Shown one piece after another: positions 18,266 to 26,807 of a DNA stretch of 64,000 nucleotides. The stretch is taken from the NCBI RefSeq assembly GCF_004769525.1, contig NZ_RQFT01000017.1, positions 77,491 to 141,490 of the forward strand, written 5' to 3'. How positions within the stretch are numbered: the stretch's first letter is position 1; each line of letters opens with the position of its first letter. The DNA is from Leptospira bouyouniensis (GTDB lineage: Bacteria > Spirochaetota > Leptospiria > Leptospirales > Leptospiraceae). The translations under genes were made by a program, and so were the position numbers. The notes under the pieces are model-generated. The model did not search any database. It was not told the DNA's origin and saw nothing but the letters and a program-made list of their open reading frames with translations.

Positions 18266-18824
18266 TGGAAGTGCGAAAACCACGAACAGCGTAATAAGAT
18301 TCGGCACCATTATGGTAAACAAAAACAGTGCCATAACGAAAGTCACAAAATAGTGCTCCACCTAATTTTCGAATTTGACTCGGAGTTTCTATCCAACTAG
18401 ATGTTTTTTTATCGAATTCACCTAAGCTTTGTAAATGGCGATATTCCTCTTCATTTAAAATTTTAGATCCCATACTTTTTGCAAATTCGATGGCATTATT
18501 TTTTGGTTTGTTTTCTTTCCTTGATTGAAGTGCCTCTTTGTCGTAACAGAAACTTCTACGCCCAGTCGGTGATTCTGCAGAACAGTCATAAAAGGTAAAA
18601 GTATTACTTTTTTTGTCATAAAGTACGACATCTGGTTCCCCACCTGATTCTTCCATTTTGAGAAGAATTTTTATTTTGTCAGGATTTTTCCTTAACTTCT
18701 CTTCTACGATATTCCATTTAATTCCTTTATGACGGTTTGGAAAACTTTCAAATCTTTCTTTTAGAATGAGAAGGAGAGAATCTTGGTTCATAATGTTTTG
18801 TGCTAAAGATTTAGATTGAATCAT
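18255..18824 (-). CDS. DUF4256 family protein
   Basis: 189 residues, the length of the DUF4256 family of cytoplasmic proteins of unknown function. Motifs recalled for the family are visible: LLLILKERFESFPNRHKGIKW, MEESGGEPDVV, FYDCSAESPTGRRSFCYDKEAL and the C-terminal ALFCDFRYGTVFVYHNGAESYYAVRGFR. The strongly conserved Arg, Cys and Tyr suggest an enzyme, but none has been assigned. The last 11 bases overlap the end of the convergent hybrid kinase gene. An alternative start is the ATG at 18791. Confidence 0.85.
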   Translation of the reverse strand: MIQSKSLAQNIMNQDSLLLILKERFESFPNRHKGIKWNIVEEKLRKNPDKIKILLKMEESGGEPDVVLYDKKSNTFTFYDCSAESPTGRRSFCYDKEALQSRKENKPKNNAIEFAKSMGSKILNEEEYRHLQSLGEFDKKTSSWIETPSQIRKLGGALFCDFRYGTVFVYHNGAESYYAVRGFRTSITV

Positions 18825-19032
18825 GACTTAATAACATTAAGATCAATGAAACTAGTTTGTATTTTGATTTTTGCCTAACATTTTTGCAACCCTAAAACAC
18901 CGTCTGGTTGTTATAGCAACGCCATTTTTTGACTTTAAAAACGAATTTAGAATGACAATTGAAATCCGTTATATATATGTTTGTTGAAAGTTGTGGATCA
19001 AATATATTTTATAGACTAAACAGGAATCAGTT

Positions 19033-20388
19033 TTGAAATATATTCTACTATTTTTATCTTTAATGAGTTTGAATGCCTGTCTTCTCAATCCCATTGTTCA
19101 ACAAGTGTTATGTTCTGAGAAAGACAACAAATCACAAGATTCTCTTCTTTTTTGGCTATTTCTTGCAAACCAAAACTATTATATCGAACTCAATCGAAAT
19201 TGGGCTGGAATCAAAAAAGGCCAATCATTACAATTATCAGCTCAATACTTTGCTTTTGGTCAAAACATCAATTCAAGTTTTCAATGGTCTAGTAGCGATG
19301 TGTCAGTAGCAACAGTCGATCAAACTGGTCTTGTACAAGGGATCGGCAATGGTAAAGTTTCGATCACTGCTTCGTCTCGTGATGGAAGAGCGAGTGCTGA
19401 AAGTTCAGTTACCGTTTATTCTGGATATGTTTATACAACTCTCAATTTTGACAATAGTGTCGCTCATTTAACGATGGATGAAAATAGCGGAGTCTTAACA
19501 GTGAATGGCACAACTTCCGTCATTCCGGGAAGTGATCCAAATGGAATTGTAACAGATCCAAGCGGAAAATATTTATTTACTGGAAATTTTGCGAGTGGAA
19601 ACATTTCTCATTTTCTTATCAACCAAAGCACAGGGGCATTAACGGCAAATGGTAACATTACTGCCGGTGCTAATCCTCGCAATTTAGTTGTGACACCTGA
19701 TGGTAAGTATTTGTATCTCGCATCAGAAGGTACACAAACAATCCGAGCCTTTTCCATTAATGGAGATGGTACTTTAACATTTATTAATTCCTTTTCCACA
19801 GGTATTGGGCATTCGCAAATCCAAATTTCACGAAATGGAAATTTTATTTTTTATCTCAGCCCAAACTTAACGGAAGTTGTTTCCTACCGAATCAATTATA
19901 ACGATGGAAATTTAACTTTAGTGGGGACTAGTCCATCATTTGCCAATAATGGGTCAGGCAGTATTGCTACACATCCCAATGGAAATTATTTGTATATGGG
20001 TTCCTTTCCTTCCATCACGATTTTGAGATTTGATAGTAATTCAGGTAACATTAGTTTTGTGGATTCAGTTTTACATTCAATGTCTATCAATGGTTCTATC
20101 GTCCATCCGAATGGAAGATTTTATTATACAGTAAATATTAATAATTTATCAATTTCAGGTTATACAATTGATCCTTATAATGGTAGGATCTCGTTGTTCC
20201 AGAATTTAACTGGTTTTAGTGGAAGTAGTTTACGATTTATCATTATTGAACCATCAGGTAGATATGCATATGTAGCAGACAACAGTGGTGAAATTAAACA
20301 TTTGAGTATCAATCAAACAACTGGTGAGCTCACATTCGTTGGATCTGTAAATCCAGGTAGCGTTCAATGGAATTTAACTTTTTTATAA
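19033..20388 (+). CDS. Lipoprotein with Ig-like (Big_2) domain and beta-propeller
   Basis: 451 residues from a TTG with CAGGA seven bases upstream. A lipoprotein signal ends at LNAC (Cys 16). A Big_2 Ig-like domain (about 58-132) shows GQSLQLSAQYFAFG and GNGKVSITASSRDGRASAESSVTV. A seven-bladed lactonase-like propeller follows (about 135-451), with blades of the form NPRNLVVTPDGKYLYLAS...AFSINGDGTLTF repeated. Leptospira has several such surface-exposed or periplasmic lipoproteins. A binding or adhesive role is plausible; no lactonase catalytic residues were identified. The gene is monocistronic. Confidence 0.85.
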   Translation: MKYILLFLSLMSLNACLLNPIVQQVLCSEKDNKSQDSLLFWLFLANQNYYIELNRNWAGIKKGQSLQLSAQYFAFGQNINSSFQWSSSDVSVATVDQTGLVQGIGNGKVSITASSRDGRASAESSVTVYSGYVYTTLNFDNSVAHLTMDENSGVLTVNGTTSVIPGSDPNGIVTDPSGKYLFTGNFASGNISHFLINQSTGALTANGNITAGANPRNLVVTPDGKYLYLASEGTQTIRAFSINGDGTLTFINSFSTGIGHSQIQISRNGNFIFYLSPNLTEVVSYRINYNDGNLTLVGTSPSFANNGSGSIATHPNGNYLYMGSFPSITILRFDSNSGNISFVDSVLHSMSINGSIVHPNGRFYYTVNINNLSISGYTIDPYNGRISLFQNLTGFSGSSLRFIIIEPSGRYAYVADNSGEIKHLSINQTTGELTFVGSVNPGSVQWNLTFL

Positions 20389-20492
20389 AAACAATAATAC
20401 ATTCGTATAAAGTTTACTTATTTCGTGTTTTTTAAATTTAAGAAAGAAAATATATAATACGGAAACATCAAAGATTTTATTGCTTCAAAAGT

Positions 20493-21473
20493 TTATATTT
20501 CTGTTCTAATCCTTTGGTTTTCTTTAATGATATAGTCTTCAAATTCTTTTTCATAAATTTTTACCTTTTCGGTAATTAATTTTTGTGTTTGGAATAAATT
20601 TGGATATTTTTCAAGTGAAAATGTCTCAGGATTGATTACTTCTTCAGTTTCTTTTTGCTCGATATCATATACCAATTGATTGAGTAAGACACGATAAGTG
20701 AAATAAAAAGCAAGGATTTCCATCTTATTATCAGTGTCTTTAAGCGTTTGAATCGAATCAAATTTAGCAACGAGATTTTCACCAATATTAGTTAAGGAAG
20801 TTACTTTTGTTTCAATTTTGTCTTTTGAGTCGCGAATTTCCAAAAAAGTATGGAGCATTGGCAAACTCGCTATTTGATTGATTAATATGATTTTGGATAA
20901 ACTAGATTTTTCAAAATCATCAATTAAAAATAATTCAAATTTTGTTAATTTGATTTTTTGTGGGATTAGATAATTTTGAATGAAGAGTGATTCTATTGCA
21001 TACGCATCTGCTTCAAACAAAGCCTTTACGATTCGATTGTTTTTGTAATATAGAAAATACCTTTGGCTATTGAAGAAATCGTAAGCATGTGTGAATTCAT
21101 GTACCAAAGCTGAATAAAAAATACTTGGATTCTTTTCAAACTGATCTAAAAAGTATGTCCCTATGACAATTGCAGGTTTTTTATTTTCATTATAAAAATC
21201 CACAAAACCCATTGCAGATATATCTTGATTAGCATTGACATCAATTAAAAAAACTACTTCCCCTTTGATGGCTTGGCTCATCATAAAATTAATTTTTTGT
21301 TCCACGAGATCATTTTTTTTTGGAGAAGATTTAAATACAGTTTCAAACTGTGTGACCGCATTCCTAAGGATTGGTTCATAATCGCTGAGTGTTTTTGTTT
21401 TGATTGTTTCACCAAACACTAAGTGTGGAAGAAGAAGTGTAAATAAAAGAAAAATGTAAGTGATATGTTTCAT
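20493..21473 (-). CDS. Secreted putative zinc metalloprotease (HExxH)
   Basis: 326 residues from the ATG at 21473, which has GAGG six bases upstream; an ATG at 21485 adds four residues. A signal peptide (MKHITYIFLLFTLLLPHLVFG) is followed by a helical mature protein. The zinc motif HEFTH is at about 125-129, and a third-ligand candidate Glu follows 25 residues later in FEADAYAIES (about residue 154), which is gluzincin geometry. The rest is not recognisable. The gene follows a secreted protein gene by 38 bp and is probably cotranscribed with it. Activity is inferred from the motif only. Confidence 0.65.
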   Translation of the reverse strand: MKHITYIFLLFTLLLPHLVFGETIKTKTLSDYEPILRNAVTQFETVFKSSPKKNDLVEQKINFMMSQAIKGEVVFLIDVNANQDISAMGFVDFYNENKKPAIVIGTYFLDQFEKNPSIFYSALVHEFTHAYDFFNSQRYFLYYKNNRIVKALFEADAYAIESLFIQNYLIPQKIKLTKFELFLIDDFEKSSLSKIILINQIASLPMLHTFLEIRDSKDKIETKVTSLTNIGENLVAKFDSIQTLKDTDNKMEILAFYFTYRVLLNQLVYDIEQKETEEVINPETFSLEKYPNLFQTQKLITEKVKIYEKEFEDYIIKENQRIRTEI

Positions 21474-21511
21474 ACAACGCCTCATAAATAAATTATTTTT
21501 ACCGAAATTTT

Positions 21512-22408
21512 CTATTTTAGTGACTCTGCGGAATTAGGAGTGCTTTCGATATTTATTTCTTTCAATGTCCACCCTTCATAACTTTTTAGAAAAAATAAAT
21601 GGATAGTTTCATCACCTTTCTTGAATTTTAAATATTTTCCAAAGACAAATTGATTATCATTTTTAAGGTCTAAAGATTCTAATATATCATTTGGACTAAG
21701 GTTAGCTAAAGAATTTGGAAGGTTAAAGAATCGATTTGAAATTTCATTTTTTGTATGTAATACAACAACTGGATTTTCTGTGATTTTGAATTCTTTTTGA
21801 TCCTTTTCTTTTAAGATAAAATTTTGGTCGAGTAATAGAGCAATCTGGTATAAATTTTTGCTTTGGAGAATTTTGAACGTGGATGTAATCTCTAAAGTGT
21901 CAGCAACAGATGCTATACCTTTGAAAGAAAGTTTTATACTCGTAACTTTTTGGTTTTGTACTTCAAAACTAAAATTTCTAGATGTATCGTAAGAATAATA
22001 TTGAATATTCTTTAATTCTTCCTTTGTTTGTTCATCATAGGCATTTCGAATTTCATCTGGTTTCCCAAATGTTGAAATTACTTTTTCCGCATTGTCTCCT
22101 AAATTGATTTCATTCAACCCAAAAAACTTAGGATTTTTGTTACCTTGGATTTGGATCGCCCAAACTAAATCAGGTCTTTTGTTTTCAGATTCGACAACTA
22201 AAATATGTTCATCTAACTTAAAAGCATCGTAACTGTAACCATCTTCAAATGTATGTGACTTAAAAGGTTTTCCATAAATTTCGGATACAAGGTTTCTTTT
22301 TTGTCCTAGTTTGATTCCATACATCATAAAAAGTTTTGATTCACCAAATAGGGAAAAAGGAAAAATTATAAATGTTATCGGTAATATTGTTCTTTGAATC
22401 AGTTTCAT
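21512..22408 (-). CDS. Secreted protein with two GKP-type repeats, unknown function
   Basis: 298 residues with a signal peptide (about 1-22). Two segments share a pattern: GIKLGQKRNLVSEIYGKPF (about 31-49) and INLGDNAEKVISTFGKPDEI (about 101-120). Each is a short helix ending in GKP, as in SmpA/OmlA/BLIP-like alpha-beta folds that bind other envelope proteins. The remaining C-terminal half has no recognised motif. It is upstream of the HExxH protein gene on the same strand, 38 bp away, so it could chaperone or inhibit it; that is speculation. Confidence 0.6.
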   Translation of the reverse strand: MKLIQRTILPITFIIFPFSLFGESKLFMMYGIKLGQKRNLVSEIYGKPFKSHTFEDGYSYDAFKLDEHILVVESENKRPDLVWAIQIQGNKNPKFFGLNEINLGDNAEKVISTFGKPDEIRNAYDEQTKEELKNIQYYSYDTSRNFSFEVQNQKVTSIKLSFKGIASVADTLEITSTFKILQSKNLYQIALLLDQNFILKEKDQKEFKITENPVVVLHTKNEISNRFFNLPNSLANLSPNDILESLDLKNDNQFVFGKYLKFKKGDETIHLFFLKSYEGWTLKEINIESTPNSAESLK

Positions 22409-22433
22409 TTTGCTTTTAACTCTTTTTCTTTGA

Positions 22434-22799
22434 TCAAGGCTCTCTTAAAATTTTATCTAGAGATTTTCCTTTTGCCAATTCATCCACTAATTTATCCAAA
22501 TAACGCACCTGTTTAGTTAATGGATTTTCAATTTCTTCTACACGATAGCCACAAATCAAACCTTTGATAAGTTTAGCGTTATCATTTAATTTAGCTTTGG
22601 CGAAAAAGGTTTCAAAAGTAACATTTTCTTTGATCAATTCCTTGATTTTTTTTTCATCAAAAGAAGTGAGCCATTGGATGACTTGATTTAATTCTTTTAT
22701 CGTTCTGCCTTTTCTTTCAATTTTGGTTACATATAATGGATATACAGATGCAAAAGTCATCTTAGCCATTTTTTCATTATGTTCTTTCGTAGGTTCCAT
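22434..22799 (-). CDS. DUF2200 family protein
   Basis: 121 residues, the normal DUF2200 length. Family landmarks are MTFASVYPLYVTKIERKGRT (about 13-32), ELNQVIQWLTSF, and the central ICGYRVEEIENPLTKQVRYLDKLVDELAKGK (about 82-112). The fold is a small cytoplasmic alpha protein of unknown role. The gene starts two bases after the stop codon of the upstream DHFR-like gene, so the two are cotranscribed. Confidence 0.87.
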   Translation of the reverse strand: MEPTKEHNEKMAKMTFASVYPLYVTKIERKGRTIKELNQVIQWLTSFDEKKIKELIKENVTFETFFAKAKLNDNAKLIKGLICGYRVEEIENPLTKQVRYLDKLVDELAKGKSLDKILREP

Positions 22800-22801
22800 G
22801 T

Positions 22802-23365
22802 TTAATGATTCCTTAGTGTTCGGTAATGAAGAGCAATATTGCCAGAAGGAAATGTTTTAGTACTGACCAATTCTAATCGAATTGTGTTCTCGAGCGAATG
22901 GTTAAAAAACAATCTTGGACCTTTACCTACGATCACTGGATGGATCACAATTCGATACTCATCGATGAGTCCATAATTAGAAAGTTGTGAGGCAAGACTT
23001 AAACTTCCTATGCAGATATCTTTTCCAGGTTGTTTTTTAAGATATGTTACTTCTTCTTTTAAGGGTCTTGTCGCAAGTGTTGTATTTGGATCTGAAACTT
23101 TTGAGATCGAATTTGAAAAAAGAATTTTTTCCATGGCAGTAAACACTTTCGCAAAATCATTGCTAACTTGTGACATTGATTCATTTTTTGCAATTTCTGG
23201 CCAAAATGGTACCATGAGTTCATAGGTAATCCGACCATAAAGGATTTCACTGCTATTTTGCAACATTTGCATGAAATATTCATGTAATGCTTCATCTGCG
23301 TTCATATCGGAATGGCCAAAAAAACCATCAGCGGAGGCATTGATCCCAAAGATTACCTTTTTCAT
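22802..23365 (-). CDS. Dihydrofolate reductase family (RibD C-terminal-like) protein
   Basis: 187 residues. MKKVIFGINASADGFFGH is the typical opening. SEILYGRITYELMVPFWPE (about 38-56) is the NADPH-site helix region. GKDICIGSLSLASQLSNYGLIDEYRIVIHPVIVGKGPRLF (about 116-155) is the family's C-terminal signature. These stand-alone proteins are NADPH-dependent reductases with unknown substrates rather than true folate DHFRs. The DUF2200 gene follows after two bases. Confidence 0.9.
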   Translation of the reverse strand: MKKVIFGINASADGFFGHSDMNADEALHEYFMQMLQNSSEILYGRITYELMVPFWPEIAKNESMSQVSNDFAKVFTAMEKILFSNSISKVSDPNTTLATRPLKEEVTYLKKQPGKDICIGSLSLASQLSNYGLIDEYRIVIHPVIVGKGPRLFFNHSLENTIRLELVSTKTFPSGNIALHYRTLRNH

Positions 23366-24196
23366 TCACCTTTTTATAAGGAGTTAGGTTGTTGTTGGAA
23401 GTACATTTTATCTAGGAAAGGCTGGAGGAAGGAAAAATCGAAACGATTACAAAACAATAAATTTGGAAACAATCTTATCTGTAAAAGCTCGGAAAATGGA
23501 GACATTCTTTTCAGTTTTCAATTCTGATTTGATTTACAATGATTCCTGCTGAATACAGTTTTTAAACATTTTATGAAACGACATAAATTGAAAATCAGAT
23601 AACATTTTGTGAACAAAGATTTTCTGATTAACTTCATTTGGAATGAATCGCGATAAAGTTACATGGTGTAAATGCAACTAAGTTACAAAATGACCGGTAT
23701 TGTTAGAACCCAAATTTTATCAGTTGGGATTGAATTATAATTAATAGAAATGCCTAAATTTATCGGATTACGAACATTAGTTTAGAATTTGTAATGGATC
23801 ACGATGGTGTTCCAGTTAATAAATATTAATCCAAATGTAAGTTTACTACTTTCGAAGAGGGTAGTCACCAATTAACATAACTTAACACTTGTGAATAAAT
23901 ATGCGATGATTTTGAAACGAGATTGATTCTTATATATTCGTTTAACGTTGAGATTATGGTTTTGATAATTCACGGAAGAAAACATGAAACGTTTTGAAGA
24001 GAAATATTATAACTGTTTTTAGATTCAGATACTAATGCCAGAGTTCATTTTGATCCATTTGAGAATGAGAAATCCTAGAATGTTAGATCGATCAATGACA
24101 GAAATAAGATTTAGGAAAAAGAAAATTTCGAAAAAAATACTTTCTAACTTGATTCCGCAAAGGAAGTATGTTAGGTATAGAATTGAGCTAAACTAA
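23366..24196. other. Intergenic region, 831 bp
   Basis: A long AT-rich gap between the divergent reductase and DUF1554 lipoprotein genes. Neither strand has a frame that looks coding. I see no tRNA, structured repeat or insertion-sequence ends. The only structure noted is a short AATCAGA/TCTGATT inverted repeat near 23597-23632. It may hold decayed genes that I cannot recognise. Confidence 0.5.
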
Positions 24197-24877
24197 ATGA
24201 AAAAGATATATTACCTTTTTGGTTTTTTTCTTATGTTTTGTTTCCATTGCAAAAAGGCGAATCTTTGCAATCCTGCCGATATTGAAAGTCAATGTGGAAT
24301 TTTAAACTTGGCTTTTCAAAAACCTATTTCGTTCGGACCTCCGAAAAAACCCCAATGCTCTCCTTGCCGAATGTTTGTTTCGGCGACATCGTATAATGCA
24401 AATTTACAAGGAATTAGCGGTGCTGATGTTAAATGTTCAATTGATCCGAATAAACCTGCGGATGGAATATATAAAGCTTTACTAGTTGACGATGTGAATC
24501 GAAGAGCCTGCACAAGTGCCAATTGTTCAGTAGGTGGAATCACGGAACAAATCGATTGGGTTGTAGCACCTAATATCAGTTATTATTCATTAAACACTTC
24601 AGCTTTAATTTTTACATCAGATTTGAATGGTGTCTTTACCGGCTCTTTTGCGACAACTATGTCAGCACCAACAGGGATTTGGACAGGGATCAAAAATAAT
24701 CCATCTTGGGATTGGCAAACAGATACATCTCATACATGTACATCCTGGTCTGACAATGTTTCCGCAAACTGTGGGACCTATGGCGTTACATCCTGGCAAG
24801 ATAGCAGAGCCATTGCGATTACCTCTGCCTATGGGAATGGCGGAACTCTTAATAATATCCTTTGTATCGAACAATAG
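24197..24877 (+). CDS. DUF1554 lipoprotein
   Basis: 226 residues. The lipoprotein signal ends at CFHC (Cys 18), a relaxed spirochaetal lipobox. The DUF1554 domain covers about 58-226: MFVSATSYNANLQGISGADVKC, KALLVDDVNRRAC, WTGIKNNPSWDWQT, and CTSWSDN near the C-terminus, with Cys pairs that should form disulfides. DUF1554 is a C-type-lectin-like or collagen-XVIII-like fold that is much expanded in Leptospira surface lipoproteins. The ligand is unknown. The gene is monocistronic. Confidence 0.9.
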   Translation: MKKIYYLFGFFLMFCFHCKKANLCNPADIESQCGILNLAFQKPISFGPPKKPQCSPCRMFVSATSYNANLQGISGADVKCSIDPNKPADGIYKALLVDDVNRRACTSANCSVGGITEQIDWVVAPNISYYSLNTSALIFTSDLNGVFTGSFATTMSAPTGIWTGIKNNPSWDWQTDTSHTCTSWSDNVSANCGTYGVTSWQDSRAIAITSAYGNGGTLNNILCIEQ

Positions 24878-25009
24878 TACTAGAACATTTAACTAGTTTT
24901 GTCACTTTCTAATTACCGAACATAGAAATTAATTGAATGTATTTTGTTTGTGTTTATTTTGCTTTGTTATCCTTTAGTGGTAGGTGAAAGAGACTTACAA
25001 TTCATCTCG

Positions 25010-25309
25010 TCATTCGTTAGTATACTTTCGAAGGAAATTCATCCAACAGATATTCATCTGTGTAGGTATTATTCTTTTTATGAGCGAAAAACGAAACATC
25101 CATAAAATTGGTAACATAGAAAACAAAAACAATCCTAAGGCCACAAAAAAACAAATGAATGGAGAGGGGAATTGGTTCCCTTTGCCAAATACCTTATCAA
25201 TTAACTCTTGTTTGGTATTTCCTGGCCATAAGCCACCGAATCCCCAGTAAATATGAACGAGAGCTAATGAAAAAAGGATTGATGTAGTGATAATCGTAAT
25301 GAATGTCAT
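25010..25309 (-). CDS. DUF3995-like small membrane protein, probably truncated
   Basis: 99 residues. TSILFSLALVHIYWGFGGLWPGN (about 9-31) and FPSPFICFFVALGLFLFSMLP (about 47-67) match the first two helices of DUF3995 membrane proteins. Family members usually have about 140 residues and continue with a RAIGDF-like motif and a fourth helix. Here the frame ends at ICWMNFLRKYTNE and nothing similar follows in the other frames. It therefore appears to have lost its C-terminus. It is three bases downstream of the esterase gene on the same strand. Confidence 0.55.
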   Translation of the reverse strand: MTFITIITTSILFSLALVHIYWGFGGLWPGNTKQELIDKVFGKGNQFPSPFICFFVALGLFLFSMLPILWMFRFSLIKRIIPTQMNICWMNFLRKYTNE

Positions 25310-25311
25310 CG

Positions 25312-26424
25312 TTAGTTTAGAGTGAGAGATTGTTTTGTGACAATGAATTGGAAAGCATTTTCTGATAAAGACTTACCATTAATCGTAGCAGACCATGCAC
25401 TATGACCTTCTCCCACAAGTGGATTAAATTCATATGCAGCTCCACTTGCGATGTAAGCATCACGAAGAGCTTCTGCTTGCGTAAATGGAACATCGGCATC
25501 AAGTGTTCCATGAACTATACTAATCGGTGGGTCATTTGCATCAAACCTTGATTGACCAGTGATAGATTGCAAATATGTCATATGATTGATTCCACCCCAA
25601 TGATTAATGACTGTATGAATTTGTGCCCTTGCGGTAAGGTTCGTGCTAGAAAGAGTAGCATCAACTAAAGTGAGAGTTTCATCTCGAAAATCACTAGCAT
25701 TCGTTATGCCAAGCATATTCGCTAAAAAGGATCCCGCTGAACCACCAAGAGCTGTAATGAAATTTGTATTGATTCCATAATTTGCCGCATTGGCATACAA
25801 CCATCGAAGCGCAGCTTTTGCATCTCTAGCTGCAGGATACATTGCATAACTTTGTTGTTTTTCTGCTGGAGAAAGGCTAGCAAGATTCATCACATATGTT
25901 CCCCAAGCTGTTGAAAGTGTACCGTAAGACGATATCAGCCTATAGTTGATGGAGATACACACCCAACCACGGCTAGTAAAATAATTTGCCATAGCTACAA
26001 TGTTTGAATCATCTTTGGATCCAGTAGAAAAACCACCTCCATGGATAAGGATCATTGCAGGACGATTCCTTGGTGCATTGGTTGGTAAATATAAATCTAA
26101 ACTTAAATTGACTACATTCGTTGTAGGTGATCCCCAATTGGAATGGCTTAATGCTTGTGCATAAATATGCGTCGATTTGGCAACAGTATATGTTGCATTT
26201 GACTGTACAGTAGGAGGAGTTGTCCAACTATTTTGGTTCGAGAGTGCTTGTAATAATAAACCAGAAGCAATTAATGATGTATTTTGTGTATTGTTTTTGT
26301 CATCAGAATATTCTCCTAAAATGGAACAGGAAACATTCAGTAAACATAATATAAGAAATACATAGATAGGTTTTATAACACAAAAATAATTCCATCCGAT
26401 TTTGTACTGAATCAAGTATTTCAT
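25312..26424 (-). CDS. Alpha/beta hydrolase (esterase/lipase) lipoprotein
   Basis: 370 residues from the ATG at 26424, with AAGGG upstream. An N-terminal hydrophobic segment ends in LLNVSC (Cys 33), a likely lipobox. The hydrolase region has the oxyanion motif HGGG at about 128-131, the nucleophile elbow GGSAG with Ser 229, a catalytic Asp candidate in HGTLDADVPF, and the His in GEGHSAW. This is the hormone-sensitive-lipase / BD-FAE type pattern, so carboxylester hydrolysis is likely. It is probably membrane-anchored in the periplasm or on the surface. The DUF3995-like gene follows. Confidence 0.87.
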   Translation of the reverse strand: MKYLIQYKIGWNYFCVIKPIYVFLILCLLNVSCSILGEYSDDKNNTQNTSLIASGLLLQALSNQNSWTTPPTVQSNATYTVAKSTHIYAQALSHSNWGSPTTNVVNLSLDLYLPTNAPRNRPAMILIHGGGFSTGSKDDSNIVAMANYFTSRGWVCISINYRLISSYGTLSTAWGTYVMNLASLSPAEKQQSYAMYPAARDAKAALRWLYANAANYGINTNFITALGGSAGSFLANMLGITNASDFRDETLTLVDATLSSTNLTARAQIHTVINHWGGINHMTYLQSITGQSRFDANDPPISIVHGTLDADVPFTQAEALRDAYIASGAAYEFNPLVGEGHSAWSATINGKSLSENAFQFIVTKQSLTLN

Positions 26425-26807
26425 ACCATTTACCCTTTCGACTGGGAACAACAATTGAGTAGGGGTTTTTCTTTCATGAAAAATTTTTTTTTATTAGTGT
26501 TTGTCACATGTTTTTGAGATTCAATTCTACTTTGTGAGAAGAAGAATCTTTGTTGATACCAATCTTATTTTCAGCGATAGAATCATGATAAAATAAAAAT
26601 AACAATGATATGTTCTTTGGTTCACTCAATTTCAATCCTGCGCCCCGGATTGCAGCGGAAATCCTTTGCGAATGCAAAGATTGGAGCGGAAAGCCGGAAA
26701 TGTGCGCCCAAAACCTGTGTTCAAAGCAATTTTTAAGTGGAAACTAATCTTTTCAGTTTCATATTAATTAGAGACGCAAAACGAATTCCAAGAAAAGTCT
26801 AAACAAT
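26425..26807. other. Intergenic region, 383 bp
   Basis: This lies between the divergent esterase and SelO genes. It contains the structured repeat at 26640-26708. The rest is AT-rich, with no gene or RNA that I can recognise. Confidence 0.55.
26640..26708 (+). repeat. Dispersed GCGCC structured repeat, copy 3
   Basis: 69-bp copy that begins GCGCCCCGGATTGCAGCGG and ends CCGGAAATGTGCGCC. The inner hairpin is TTTGC-GAAT-GCAAA. Two internal direct half-units of the form GATTGNAGCGGAAANCC are visible. Confidence 0.85.
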
